A DNA stretch of 64,000 nucleotides from Ypsolopha sequella (GCA_934047225.1 OW204004.1:6700401-6764400), one strand, 5' to 3'. Shown: positions 47,060 to 58,329, numbered from the stretch's first letter. Translations and numbers: made by a program. Notes: generated from the sequence alone by a model not told the origin.

Positions 47060-47064
47060 TTTTT

Positions 47065-47082
47065 TGGTCCTTCGAGCCGGAT
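47065..47082 (+). other. Primer-binding site (tRNA-Tyr type)
   Basis: TGGTCCTTCGAGCCGGAT starts 5 bases after the LTR. Its reverse complement matches the 3' end of insect tRNA-Tyr including CCA, as I recall that sequence. Confidence 0.7.
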
Positions 47083-47545
47083 CTAGATCCATTTTAGGCC
47101 CTTTGATCTGCGATCTATAACCATTTTTTGGTATTTCCAACCGCTATCTTCATGTTCTTTGTCTAAAGAACACGTGAATTCCGCTCTAATTTTCACTCTG
47201 CCCGCAGTATTACCCCGCATTCCCGCTCTTATTTGCATTATCTATGCATTAAAACCCCGCATTCGTCAAAATATTAGTGATTCCATTTCCTATATACTGG
47301 AAATTATAAATTATCTACAGTGAATTACGCCATTCTGTTAATTTATCCGCTGCGATTATACCATTTGATCATTTCACAGAAAATATTATCTGCCTACCTG
47401 CTAATTCTTAATATTATCGAGAGGTACTCGTACACAGGTTCGTCCGCCGCCCGTGTTATCTCTAACTCATTAGCATTATTCTATGTTGTAGTCAGTATAA
47501 AACTTTCAATAGTTCTGGTACTTGCCTAACTTTGTACTATATAAC

Positions 47546-50500
47546 ATGCCAAATTCCGCAGAAGCTGCAAAATTAAAGATGTCGTATAGTTTAAAGAAGC
47601 TTAAAAATAAAAGGCAAGAATTGTTTAATCGCCTTCAGAGAGTTTATGACTTTTCTAAAACCGCTTTAGAGGATGTTTCTTCGGCAGAATTGTTTATGGC
47701 CAATGTCGAAACTTTGGATACTGTACGCTCAGAAATTCATGTAATCATAGATGAAATTAATGACACAGAGGTATTGATAAATCCTAATTTTGAACCAAAT
47801 TATCAAAGTTGGTCAGCTTTTGAGGATCTTTACTCCCATTGCAAATACATCAACCGGAAGTTATCACATTCTTCGAAATCGGCTGACTCTAAAGTTAAAG
47901 CTCCACTTGACATGGAATGTCCCAAAAAACCTACTATCAAGCTTCCAAAACTGGAACTCGTTGGTTTTTCTGGTGAAGCTACTATGTGGCCAACATTCTA
48001 TGAAACATTTAAAACCACGATTCACGATAATCCGGACTTGACCGACAACGAACGAGTACAATACCTGATGGGTAAACTTTCTGGCCGGGCACTTTCGATT
48101 TGTTCTGGAATCACACCGAACGCAACTAACTACGACATAATCTGGAAAACACTCGTTTCTACTTTTCAAGACTCGCGTAGTTTAGCCACTACTTATTTGG
48201 ATCAAATGTTTGAATTTCGCCCTTTAACTACCGCTAGTTCAAAAAACTTGGACTTGTTTTTAGACAAGTTCTGTTCCGCTGTTTCGTGTTTAAAATCACT
48301 GAATATTAAAGATCTTTCGGATTTTATCCTTATGTATTTGGCCCTTAAAAAACTTGATGTTGAAACCGCTCGTTCATTTGAAATGTTTAAACGTGGTTCC
48401 GATTTACCCCATTATGATGAATTAATATCATTTTTACGTGAACAAACTAAGATACTGAACCGCACTGCACCCGCAATTACCGCTCCCGCTCCGAACCGCT
48501 CCGCTAATAATAATAACAACAAAACCGGGTACAGTACCAAGTCAACCCATGCTTTTGTCTCCGCTTCGACCAATAATAATTGTTGTCCGCTATGTAAACA
48601 ATTAAAACACTATAATTTATATAAGTGTCCCGAATTTGTGAAACTAGATATCGAGAAAAGATTTCAGTTCATCAAATCTAATAACGGTTGCACCAATTGT
48701 TTAAGTATTACGCATAACAATTCCGCTTGTAAATCGTCTTATAATTGCCGCCATTGTAATTGTAAACACCATTCGATGTTGTGCCGCAAACAAAATGTGA
48801 TGAATACTCACACCGCGCTTGGTCAAAATATTACCGTGTCTCCACGCACACATACGCAATCTTCGAGGTTGGTGGATCCTGCCGTATCGGCGACTAACAC
48901 AGAACATATGACTAATGATTCTCAATCCGTACCAACTGCGAGTAATAATATTTCTTTATGTAACTTACAGCCTAACTCGCAGCGTAATGAAACATGCCTT
49001 TTAGGTACAATTCAAGTGATCGTGAAAGATTCTAACGGTATGTCAGTCCGTCTACGTGCGCTCTGCGACCCTGCGTCACAATCCAGTTTTTCGACGGTTT
49101 CCTGTTGTGAGAAGCTTAACTTAAAATATGAGAAAATTCCCCGCGCTTTTGTTAAGGGCATCGGCTCTTCATCAAACCCAATTAAGGGTGCGACAAACCT
49201 TAAATTGTTTTCACGATTTGATGATTCGGTTTCAATTTCGCTTGACACTTATGTAATCGACCGTATTACCGACAACTTACCATCGGTGCAGGTCGATTTG
49301 TCTACGCTTTCATATTTAAAAGGTATCACACTTGCTGATGAAACCTTTTACTTACCGGGCGAGATTGATATTCTTATCGGTGCATCTTTATTCGCGGATA
49401 TCTTGTTATCAGGCCGCGTCTCTGGTCCCCCGGGTACGCCGACGGGATTTCAGACCATCTTCGGTTTTACGCTAATTGGTAATACGCCTGTTTACCAAAA
49501 TACCGCATGTTCAATTTCGTTATGCTCTTATATGGAGATTGAACCGCCAATAGATTTTATTTTACAAAAATTTTGGCAATTAGAAGAGGTGCATTGTGAA
49601 CCTGCTTCTAGTCCCGCAAATGATGAATGTGAAAAATTATTTATTAACAATGTGTCACGTGACCCCGCTGGTCGCTATTCGGTTTCTTTACCGTTCGCAC
49701 GGAATCCTAACATACTAGGAAACTCGTACCATCACGCAAAAAAGTGTTTTATGTCTCTTGAGCGTAGGTTTGTTTCTAACGCAGATTTACGTTCCGAGTA
49801 TAACAATATAATAAATGAATACCTAACTAAAGGTTACATATCCCCGCTTCATAATGATGACCAATTATCTCTTGGTTATTATATTCCGCATCATCCCGTA
49901 GTGCGTGTTGATAAATCAACGACAAAGGTGCGTATTTGTATGAATGCCAGTACTAAGACTGACTCCGCTGATGGTACTCGTGTCTCATTAAATGACACGC
50001 TGCACACAGGTGCTAATTTGCAAAACGATTTGTTTTTAATTTTACTTGACTTCCGCTTGTATGAAATCGCTTTTACCTCGGATATCAAACAAATGTTCTT
50101 ACAAGTTTTGGTTAACGCCGATGATCGCAAATTTCAAAAGTTTTTATACCGCTTTGACACGTGTTCACCGCTTATCGCTTATCAGTTCAATCGCGTCTGC
50201 TTTGGACTACGTAGTAGCCCTTTCCTTGCGATGAGAGTAGTCAGGAAACTCTGTGAGGATGGGAGTTCAGCGTACCCGCTCGCCGCTACTGTAGCCGCAC
50301 GAAACTGTTACATGGACTACATCTGCTATAGCACGCCCACCGTGCAGGGCTCCTTACAGCTCAGAGATGAGCTGGTAGGATTGCTTAAGGCCGGTGGCTT
50401 TGAGCTCGTCAAGTGGTCTAGTAACTGTCAACAGTTACTTGATACACTGCCTGATACTCACCGCTTAAATTCTAGTAAGAATTTTGAAGAACAAACTCAA

Positions 50501-52864
50501 ACTCTTAAAGTTCTTGGCTTACAGTGGTCGCCTGATTCTGACGAGTTCTCTTTTACTGTATCGCTAGATAGTCGCCCATGTACTAAACGCAATGTTTTGT
50601 CCGTGATAGCACGTCAGTACGACGTCCTCGGCTTTACCGCTCCTGTGATCTTGTACGCAAAATTACTCTTGCAGAAAATCTGTATTTTAAAATTAGACTG
50701 GGATGAAACACTACCCTCTGATATTGCGCAGATTTGGCAAAACTATTTGAAGGAGCTACCTGTTTTGCGGGATTTACGTATTAAACGCCACTTAGACGTG
50801 TTCCAAAATTCGAAAATTTCGATAATATCATTTGCAGACGCAAGTGAACGTGGATACGGATGTGTCGTATATATTAGAGTACAAGATGACTCAGACACTT
50901 GCACTAGCATTCGGCTGGTATGCGCAAAGTCAAAAGTCTGTCCGCTCAAGACCGTCAGTGTCGCCCGCCTTGAGCTTTGTGCCTCGTTACTCATGTCGAA
51001 ATTAACTCGTCGTGTAGTTGACGCTTATAAAATACGTCACAATATTGAACGTATTTACTGTTTTACCGATTCTATGGTAACTTTACACTGGATACATTCC
51101 TCACCGCACAGGTTTAAAACCTTTGTCGCGACGCGTATAACAAAAATAATATCCGCTATTCCCGCTGAATGTTTTTACCATACAGCTGGTTCTCAAAACC
51201 CGAGCGACTGTCTTTCCCGTGGTCTCACTCCCACGCAGTTGATGAGTCACCCGCTCTGGTTCACTGGACCTGCTTGGCTTTATCTGGACGCTAAAGAGTG
51301 GCCAATCAAAACAATAGAATCAGCTTCTATTGAAGAAAACTTGCCGGAATCAAAAACAATTTCTCTTCCCGCTTTTAGTAATGAAGAACCGCATCCACTT
51401 CTTTCTCTTTCGGAAAGAATTTCGTCATGGCTTGTGCTTTTACACACAATCATTTACATCTACCGATTTTTACGTATTTTACCGCGCTCTAATATTTTTA
51501 CCGCTACCGATATGGATTTCGCTGAAGTTGCATTGATTAAAGCTCTTCAAGCATTTTATTTTCTTGATGAAATAAAAAGATTAAAGTCAAATAAACTTTG
51601 TTCTCCCGCTTTAAATCGACTATCGCCATTTTTAGATAAAAATGGATTGTTACGCGTTGGTGGTCGACTTCGCAACACAGACATGACGTTCGATCAACAA
51701 CACCCTGTGTTGTTACCTCGTAAAAATCATATTGTCGAATTGATTATCATTCATTATCATCGCAAAAATTGTCACACTGGACCAGTGGCTTTAATGTCAA
51801 TAATCCGCCAAAAATTTTGGATACTTTCCTGTCGAAATATTGTTCGTCGCGTAATACATAGCTGCAATTATTGTTTTAAGGCGAAGCCGAGACAAACCTT
51901 CCCTTTCATGGCAGATTTACCATCATGCCGCGTTAATGAGGCTAAAGCTTTTGTCCACTGCGCTGTGGATTATTGTGGTCCTATCAGTATCACTCCGTAT
52001 CGAAAACGTGGAGTCCGTCCCGTCAAATGTTACCTCTGCATATTTGTATGCCTGGTGACTCGTGCAGTTCACGTTGAATTGGCAACTGATCTTAGCACGA
52101 ACACTTTTCTTTCCGCGTTCAAACGTTTTTTATCTAGACGTGGAGCAGTGTCTTTCGTATATTCAGATAATGCTACGAACTTTGTAGGCGCTAGAAATGC
52201 CCTCTCAGAAATTTACAATTTGACAAACTCCGAAGAATTTAAAACGTCTTTCGCGAATGAACTTGCCGATCATAGAATACAATGGAAATTTAATATTCCA
52301 CGTAGCCCACATTTTGGGGGACATTATGAGATATATGTCAAAGGATTTAAGACGCATTTGCATAGAGTAGTAGGTACTCAACTGTTGACCTACGAAGAAT
52401 TATTAACTGTAGTTACGCAAATAGAATGTGTCATAAATTCTCGTCCGCTTACGCTGCTGAGTGAAGATCCATCTGAACTTAGCGCGTTAACTCCTGCACA
52501 TTTTCTGATGTCAACTCCTTTAAAAGAATTACCCGCTTGTAAGGTGGCTGATGAGCCAGTTAATTTATTACGTCGCTACGCGTTGCTTGATCAAATGGTA
52601 GAATCGTTCGCAAGGCGATGGAAGAATGATTATCTCCATCTTCTCCAGTCTAGAGGAAAATGGAATACACCTTCCAACCCAATCAAAATTGGATCTGTTG
52701 TCGTTGTAGTTACCGATAACACTCCACCGCTTCAATGGCCGCTCGGTGTTATTGTAGCTGTATACCCTGGCAAAGATAATGTCATTAGGGTAGCTTCTGT
52801 CAAAACGACGACAGGTGTTTACAAACGACCTGTCGTGCGTCTTTGCCCTCTCCCATCTCAATAA
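47546..52864 (+). CDS. BEL/Pao Gag-Pol polyprotein, 1772 aa
   Basis: ATG at 47546 (the open frame runs eight codons further upstream without an ATG). Order: a Gag with the DUF1759 region (PTIKLPKLELVGFSGE onward); a Cys/His zinc-binding region (CCPLCKQ to CRHCNCKHH); an aspartic protease whose site reads CDPASQSSF (Asp508) instead of the usual D-S/T-G; a reverse transcriptase with TSDIKQMF (Asp846) but a catalytic box YMDY (922-925) in which the second Asp is Tyr925; RNase H (FADAS, LELCA, TDSM, NPSD); an HHCC zinc finger; an integrase core with Asp1475, Asp1541 and Glu1595; and a C-terminal DUF5641-like domain. No stops or frameshifts. The RT change would be expected to abolish polymerisation, at odds with the identical LTRs, so either the mutation is new, it is an assembly error, or another copy supplied the enzyme. 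It lies inside an intron of the receptor gene, same strand. Confidence 0.95.
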   Translation: MPNSAEAAKLKMSYSLKKLKNKRQELFNRLQRVYDFSKTALEDVSSAELFMANVETLDTVRSEIHVIIDEINDTEVLINPNFEPNYQSWSAFEDLYSHCKYINRKLSHSSKSADSKVKAPLDMECPKKPTIKLPKLELVGFSGEATMWPTFYETFKTTIHDNPDLTDNERVQYLMGKLSGRALSICSGITPNATNYDIIWKTLVSTFQDSRSLATTYLDQMFEFRPLTTASSKNLDLFLDKFCSAVSCLKSLNIKDLSDFILMYLALKKLDVETARSFEMFKRGSDLPHYDELISFLREQTKILNRTAPAITAPAPNRSANNNNNKTGYSTKSTHAFVSASTNNNCCPLCKQLKHYNLYKCPEFVKLDIEKRFQFIKSNNGCTNCLSITHNNSACKSSYNCRHCNCKHHSMLCRKQNVMNTHTALGQNITVSPRTHTQSSRLVDPAVSATNTEHMTNDSQSVPTASNNISLCNLQPNSQRNETCLLGTIQVIVKDSNGMSVRLRALCDPASQSSFSTVSCCEKLNLKYEKIPRAFVKGIGSSSNPIKGATNLKLFSRFDDSVSISLDTYVIDRITDNLPSVQVDLSTLSYLKGITLADETFYLPGEIDILIGASLFADILLSGRVSGPPGTPTGFQTIFGFTLIGNTPVYQNTACSISLCSYMEIEPPIDFILQKFWQLEEVHCEPASSPANDECEKLFINNVSRDPAGRYSVSLPFARNPNILGNSYHHAKKCFMSLERRFVSNADLRSEYNNIINEYLTKGYISPLHNDDQLSLGYYIPHHPVVRVDKSTTKVRICMNASTKTDSADGTRVSLNDTLHTGANLQNDLFLILLDFRLYEIAFTSDIKQMFLQVLVNADDRKFQKFLYRFDTCSPLIAYQFNRVCFGLRSSPFLAMRVVRKLCEDGSSAYPLAATVAARNCYMDYICYSTPTVQGSLQLRDELVGLLKAGGFELVKWSSNCQQLLDTLPDTHRLNSSKNFEEQTQTLKVLGLQWSPDSDEFSFTVSLDSRPCTKRNVLSVIARQYDVLGFTAPVILYAKLLLQKICILKLDWDETLPSDIAQIWQNYLKELPVLRDLRIKRHLDVFQNSKISIISFADASERGYGCVVYIRVQDDSDTCTSIRLVCAKSKVCPLKTVSVARLELCASLLMSKLTRRVVDAYKIRHNIERIYCFTDSMVTLHWIHSSPHRFKTFVATRITKIISAIPAECFYHTAGSQNPSDCLSRGLTPTQLMSHPLWFTGPAWLYLDAKEWPIKTIESASIEENLPESKTISLPAFSNEEPHPLLSLSERISSWLVLLHTIIYIYRFLRILPRSNIFTATDMDFAEVALIKALQAFYFLDEIKRLKSNKLCSPALNRLSPFLDKNGLLRVGGRLRNTDMTFDQQHPVLLPRKNHIVELIIIHYHRKNCHTGPVALMSIIRQKFWILSCRNIVRRVIHSCNYCFKAKPRQTFPFMADLPSCRVNEAKAFVHCAVDYCGPISITPYRKRGVRPVKCYLCIFVCLVTRAVHVELATDLSTNTFLSAFKRFLSRRGAVSFVYSDNATNFVGARNALSEIYNLTNSEEFKTSFANELADHRIQWKFNIPRSPHFGGHYEIYVKGFKTHLHRVVGTQLLTYEELLTVVTQIECVINSRPLTLLSEDPSELSALTPAHFLMSTPLKELPACKVADEPVNLLRRYALLDQMVESFARRWKNDYLHLLQSRGKWNTPSNPIKIGSVVVVVTDNTPPLQWPLGVIVAVYPGKDNVIRVASVKTTTGVYKRPVVRLCPLPSQ

Positions 52865-52952
52865 CTCCTTTCTTTGCCCCCGCTTCAAAATTTCGTTATT
52901 CTCTGTCTTATTTTTACTTTTCTATTCTTATTTTAAAACCAATGGTTTTAAC

Positions 52953-52964
52953 GCCGGGGGCAAA
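52953..52964 (+). other. Polypurine tract of the BEL/Pao element
   Basis: GCCGGGGGCAAA immediately precedes the 3' LTR; a G-run followed by CAAA before TGTT is usual for BEL/Pao elements. Confidence 0.7.
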
Positions 52965-53429
52965 TGTTCGCGCCACTTCTTGTGGCTCTCATACTGCGGG
53001 GTAGTTGTGAATTAATATTTTCAACTGTCATTTTCGCTGCATCTCCACCCGCTTAGTTTTGGACGCAAATCAATCAGTCGTCAATCAGAAGCCTTTCACG
53101 CCGGAGGTATACGCTGATTGTCATTCGACTAGGTCCTACCTCGACCCTACCGCCCGCCATTTTGAGATCGCACCCGCTGTGCGCCTCATTTTCCTCTATT
53201 ACTATTACGAAGAAGATTAGCCGAGAAGAGCGCAACCAGGCACGAAGAGGAAGAAGAAAACCATCTTGGAGAACACCAGAGACTTGGTGGCTCAGGCGAA
53301 GCGTGGTTTGTGGTGCATGCAGCTCCTTCCCAAGGTCAGATCTTTCATCTTCGTAATTATTTCTCTTCACTTCCCGCTATTTTTAAAACCTATGGTGATA
53401 CAAAGCACTGCCGTCATATCGCGTGCTCA
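52965..53429 (+). repeat. 3' LTR of the BEL/Pao element
   Basis: 465 bp identical to the 5' LTR, followed by the target duplication CACAC. Confidence 0.95.
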
Positions 53430-54023
53430 CACACTAAGAAAGGATTTTACAAAATTCATCCCCTAAAATAGGGCAAAATAGGGGATGAAAGTTTGTACGG
53501 AATTTCGTTAGTATTCTTGGTAATACCATGAATATAATATGAAGCATTTTGGTAGTTAAGAAATTAAGCAGTAGATTGCCGTAGACTCTTTACTACGAAA
53601 TCTAACCAGCGATAAAAAAAAACGGTCGAAACGTGGCCCGGCCTTCTGGCTCACCAAATACCTGGGAATCAAATAAGAGATCGATGTTGTTTCATTCGGA
53701 AATGCAGCTTCGCCTTTGTCCTCTCCAAAAACACTTTAGCAGAGGATTAATTCATAGAAAACAGAAATTACTACAGAATTTTTAACTTTTTAAATTCTTT
53801 ACTACGGAATCATACCAGTGTCAAAAAAATCGATCAGAAACGCGGCTCAGCCTTCGGCCTCGCGAAAGACACTTCAAAAGTGGATCAAATCAGTGAACGA
53901 GAGAGAATTTCGTTCGTTAACGAAGACACTTACGTGTAAATATAATAAGGGATCAAAATATAATTTCGTCATCTGCAAACCTTCGAGAATATATGTACAT
54001 ATGTCGTCACGATAATTATGTTT
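53430..54023. repeat. Old repeat split by the BEL/Pao insertion (right part) and degenerate flank
   Basis: The first 80 bp complete the repeat interrupted by the BEL/Pao element. The rest has two related stretches with 'tactacgaaatc' or 'tactacggaatc' followed by 'gatcagaaacg'-like words (about 53590 and 53805), suggesting a degenerate tandem copy. No gene seen. Confidence 0.45.
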
Positions 54024-54293
54024 TATACAAGGTGAATTTGTGAACATCGTCCAAATTCATACTTGAGCCTTAGTAAGTGATCAGCATCATGAACCAATAA
54101 CGATTTTTGTAAAATTCATAAAATGAAATTTCGACTCCCCATAGTGAATCACTCAGGACTGGGAGTGAATTACTATGGGAAGTCGAAATTTCATTACATG
54201 AACTTCACAAAAATTGTTATCGATTCATAATGCTTATCACTTACCAAGCCTCCAGTATGGATTTGGACGATGATGAAAATGTCACCTTGTATA
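54024..54293. mobile_element. TA-flanked palindromic MITE (CAAGGTGAATTTGTG ends), copy 1
   Basis: Arms TATACAAGGTGAATTTGTGA and the complement ending CACCTTGTATA; inner arms share GAAATTTCGACT and TAACGATTTT words. Homologous to 59320-59581. Confidence 0.8.
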
Positions 54294-54570
54294 TAAGGTT
54301 AAATAATATTAGTTGGCGAAACTCAAAACAAAGGTAGTACTAGTCTATACGAGTATGAACAACTGGTTGTATGGGAGCTAAGCGAAATTCGTAACTTTTT
54401 TCACTTCCCCCATACGAATTGCCCCGATCAGCTGACTGGTCTAGTATGGAAAGGTGAAAACAAATTTCAAGAATTTTGCACAATCCTAATTAACAAAAAG
54501 TTGTTCATATGGACATGGTGTATATGTTTCCAATTTCGCTAACTAATTTAATTTAACCTTGTATATGGCG
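54290..54570. repeat. Foldback element abutting the TA MITE
   Basis: TATAAGGTTAAATAATATTA on the left and TAATTTAATTTAACCTTGTATA-like sequence on the right, with inner arms around TATGAACAACT and AGTTGTTCATA. It shares its outer TATA with the MITE at 54024-54293. Confidence 0.6.
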
Positions 54571-55161
54571 TATGTGTCGGTTATCCCCTTTGCCTTTCAA
54601 GTGTCGATGCATATGAAACACAACGTCACAGAATAAATAAATAACGCAACACCTGTCTGACTTAGTAGGTGTATATACTTATCTTTTGAGAAGATCTGGT
54701 TTTGACTCTGGTTTTACCCCCAGCTAAACCATTTTAATAAATTATATCGAAGTACAAGGGGCGGTGCGGTGGAAGGGTTGAATTTATCTTTCAGCGCGGG
54801 CGGGGCCGCTTGAAAAAGGTTAGTAAAACAATAATATCTATCTAAAACCGTTTATCATAATCATAAATATTTTATTATTATGGAACGCCTCCGGGGTTTA
54901 ATTTGGAGGACGCCATTGGCGTACCAGTATGTCAATCAAATCCTCTATACGCAGGCACATGAATAGCATTTTGTGCAACTGTGAAATAATGTGAGAAATT
55001 GGGACACGAGTGTTCTTTCGTTTCGTAATAGACTTGCACGAGTGTCCCAATGACTAATTTTGTCCAGTTGCACACAATAACTTTGTCTACGACCATCAAA
55101 AACAATTTTACAAAAAATGAGAAACATATCACATATCACTCGTCATGATACTGTAGTTTTT

Positions 55162-55468
55162 AGGGTTCCATACCCAAAGGGTAACCAACGGGACCCTATC
55201 ACTAAGACTCCGTTGTCTGTCTGTCTGTCCGTCTGTCCGTCTGTCACCAGGCTGTATCTCATGAACCGTGATATTTATAGGCAGTTGAAATTTTCACAGA
55301 TGATGTATTTCTGTTGCCGCTATAACAACAAATACTAAAACACAGAATAAAATAAATATTTAAGGGGGCTCCCATACAACAGACATGTTTTTTTTTTGCC
55401 GATTTTATAGGTAATGGTACAGAACCCTTCATGCGCGAGTCTGACTCGCACTTGGCCGTTTTTTTTTA
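55162..55468 (+). repeat. Interspersed repeat 'GGGTTCCGTACC...GCACTTGGCCGG', copy 3
   Basis: Full copy with an expanded CTGTCTGTCTGTC tract near 55216 and a GCGAGTCTGACTCGC hairpin before CACTTGGCCG and a T run. Confidence 0.7.
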
Positions 55469-56522
55469 TCGTATTGTCTTTAAAAAACTGAAAATCAGCT
55501 GCAGTTGTTTAACTGTCCACTCGTAGTTGAGTTCGGCCCTTTTCAGTTACCCTAATGTTTTTTTAAATATCAAGTTGTTTAGCATTGCTAAATATAAGGT
55601 TTAGTTTACTAAAAAGAAATTTTGATGGTAATTGAATAAAACAATTTTTATTTTTATTTTATATTTAGCCAGTCACAGCGGAATTGAGTGTATCAGCCAT
55701 TTCACGGCTTCGTCATCTGCACAGTTAAGCTTTTCTAATCCTTACATAATTAACAGAAAATCACTTGTACTATCCCACAAATTTATTTAGTAATTCCTGA
55801 CCGGTTTCGCCTTTATGGCATTATCAAAGGAATTACTATAAGATATTAATTACAGAATAAATAGTTTACATCAGCCAGTGCGATCGATGATACTAACACT
55901 GTTTTATTATGTATTGCAAGTTCCATCAAGTTCCACCAAGTGCCAACAATCAACAGTATAATAGTTATTTGTTATGCAAGGCTGGAAAGTTAATTTTTGG
56001 CGCGAGTACCTTGTATTGAAACCTGAGCAAGCGAAGGATTCCAGGATTGAACCACGAGTGAAGCGAGTGGTTCAAATATAGAATCCTGTGCGTAGCGAGG
56101 GTTTCAAAGGTATGAGACGCTAAATAACTTTGCTGCCGAGCGAAACACACAATTTTTCACCTCACTAAAGCGAGGAAAATGTTAGGTGCAAGAAAATATA
56201 TATATCGTACGCTTTTATGTATTTTTCGCGCATTTTTTCCGGAAGAAAACTCAACTCAGCATTATGTACCGCTTGCATTAATTCTGCAGGTGTTAAATTT
56301 ATATCTTCTTCGCTGCTAGCCTCGCTCATATTTTATTATTTCTTTCGATTTTATCAAAAATCAAACCAAAATAATGGAAGGAAACTGAATTGAATAAAGA
56401 GAAGCAAATTTGAAAGTTTTTGTTTTTTTCTTGCTGGCCAGTGCGATTATTATTAGAGGCTGGCGCATGACTTAAAATAAGTATTTGCATTTCAGTGGAC
56501 TGGCTGCAGAGAATATAAACTA
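55469..56522. other. Non-coding, unclassified repeats
   Basis: Contains GACCGGTTTCGCCTTTATGG and TTCACGGCTTCGTCATCTGC, typical of insect retroelement ends, and 56010-56180 with reiterated GAGTGAAGCGAGTGG and GCGTAGCGAGGG words. No intact ORF. Confidence 0.4.
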
Positions 56523-56909
56523 TTACGCAACCAATGAGGTTCTATATGTAATATTATTGTACGAGACCTTTACTGAATAAAAATATTCGAATTTTAAAAA
56601 CACTTTCCACGCTAGCGGATAAAGTGCGCTTTTCCACCCAGATTTCGAATGATGAACAGAGCCTTTCCGAGCTTGTGAGGTGGAAACATTCTTTTCCAAT
56701 CCTCCTTCAATTGCCCATACGGAACAGCTCTCTGTGAGGTGGCTCATGGACTGTATCCCTTCGTAGCTACAGTGTGGATCGGTTCTGAAGCCCCACCGAC
56801 ACATAAGCTCCGCACATCGGCCCTGTCTGTATAGCTTGGTCCAATATTTACGTGGAATATGGAAGCCAGGGACTACAATGTTAGGATCAACTGTGAGATG
56901 TTCTATCAA
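56523..56909 (-). pseudogene. Non-LTR retrotransposon C-terminal fragment
   Basis: The minus-strand peptide PGFHIPRKYWTKLYRQGRC, then LMCRWGF, PHCSYEG and MSHLTESC resembles the post-RNase H tail of insect non-LTR elements (PR..W..LNR, then C-x-C...H...C). Here the zinc-binding order is partly eroded. No RT is nearby; it is a 3' fragment. Clade not assigned. Confidence 0.65.
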
Positions 56910-56922
56910 GAAATATCAATAA

Positions 56923-57115
56923 ACTAGCTTTTGCCCGCGGCTTCACCTGCGCTGATTTCGTTTGCATTTTCCCGGTATGAAAAGTAGCCTATGTCACTCC
57001 ACGGCCCATAGACTATCTCTATGCAAAAAAACACGTCGTCGATCCGTTTCTCCTTTGCTGTGTGAAAGAAGGACAAACCAACAAACACCCTTCCGCAATT
57101 TATAAACGGGTTACG
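56923..57115 (-). repeat. Interspersed repeat with 'ctagcttttgcccgcggctt' end
   Basis: Starts at the widespread insect repeat terminus CTAGCTTTTGCCCGCGGCTT and continues through CCCGGTATGAAAAGTAGCCT. It is adjacent to the non-LTR fragment on the same strand and could be part of a retroelement's 3' end. Confidence 0.55.
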
Positions 57116-57487
57116 GATTACGGATAATGTCAATTAGGTACCTATTTTTGATTTTACTATTTTTAAAATTTAATTTTTAGTGAAAAGGGATTGTTATTGA
57201 TCACTTAAGAGTCTCCAGTATGAATTAATACCTCTATGTAGGTACCAGGTCCTGTAAAAATGTGTTCTCTGTTCCGTGGTAAAGATGCATCAATGATAGG
57301 TAGTACCTACTGGATATGCATTTTCTATTACTTACCTAATTACCCATTTATCATACGAGAGATAGCTAGAGATATAGAGAGATATACGAGAGATAGATAC
57401 ATCACTAGGGTCACTTACTCGGTGGTACCGTTTAACTTTAAAAGACCTACAGTACCACCAGGGGTATGGCCAGGGGTACCGTGGGTC

Positions 57488-57645
57488 TGAAATGGTGTTT
57501 AATCGCGCGCGATGCTACTAGTTGAATCACAAGTGCAAGGAGCGTGACGTACTGTTTAATCGCAAAAACATCGTGTCACGCTCCTCGCACTTATGTTTCA
57601 ACTAGTGTCGTCGCGCGCTATTAAACACTATGCTACGGGTGCAGG
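57488..57645. repeat. Palindromic element with GTTTAATCGCGC arms, copy 2
   Basis: GTGTTTAATCGCGCGCGATG to CGCTATTAAACACTATGCTA, with interior GTTGAATCACAAGTGCAAGG and its complement. Same family as 1726-1877. Confidence 0.75.
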
Positions 57646-58329
57646 TCGAATAATTTCTGAGATCAAAACAATGACACAGACAGTCAGGATAAAATTGTAA
57701 CCTCTGAAACATGATGTAATTAATGAACGAGTCCTTGCTTGTTTTCAATAAAAGCCTTTGCTAGTGATTCTGAAAAGTCACAAACAACGGAGGCAAGTAA
57801 TAGGGTCGACGAAGGAAAAGGGCTTTTCATTAGCAAAGTTAATTTACTGGTATCTGAAAGACTTACTTTCCTTTAGGCGTGTCAAGGTAGAAACATGGCC
57901 GGTCTTTATAATACCTCGGTAGAGTGACCATTTGAAGACTGGGTCTAGTGAGAAAAAGAAGTCTCAGACACATTGATGAGGATGTTATTATTTTGGTGAA
58001 AAAAAAAACTATGAGAATAAAATTCATAAACGTCTTCTCAAGAAAAAATACCCAGATCACTTTTTAAGAAAACATATATTCAAAAGACCAAGATTTCACC
58101 ACACTAATAACATAATCATCAACAACAACACCAACAACAACCACAACAGCACTAACAACAATTTTAACAAGAACAATACTTATTTTAACTAATAACAACA
58201 TATTTCCATGGAAGTCAGAAACTTAAAACGCTAAAACTCCACAAATATACTACCGACAGAACCCAAACCTCTAATCCCTTCTCACCAAAACGGAACAGCA
58301 ACCACTACAAAAAATCAAGAGCACTACAT

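Larger units (their letters stand above)
46595..53429 (+). mobile_element. BEL/Pao LTR retrotransposon, full length, young
   Basis: 6.8 kb. Two LTRs of 465 bp, identical by direct line-by-line comparison, begin TG and end CA. The element is flanked by the 5-bp duplication CACAC (46590-46594 and 53430-53434). Next to the 5' LTR is a primer-binding site matching tRNA-Tyr; before the 3' LTR is the purine-rich GCCGGGGGCAAA. A single long ORF encodes gag-PR-RT-RNaseH-IN in BEL/Pao order; no envelope gene is present. It is inserted in an older repeat (motif 'actgactgactcatcg' on the left, 'ctaagaaaggatttta' on the right). Identical LTRs imply a very recent insertion. Confidence 0.95.

Noticed and set aside
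46704..47120. Open frames inside the 5' LTR (and identical ones at 53074-53466)
   Set aside because: They are LTR sequence duplicated by retrotransposition, overlap on both strands and have no domain.
47522..47545. Upstream extension of the BEL/Pao ORF
   Set aside because: It begins with TTG, not ATG; the first ATG is 47546.
46595..53429. Endogenous retrovirus with an envelope gene
   Set aside because: Only about 100 bp lie between the end of the polyprotein and the 3' LTR, so there is no envelope ORF.
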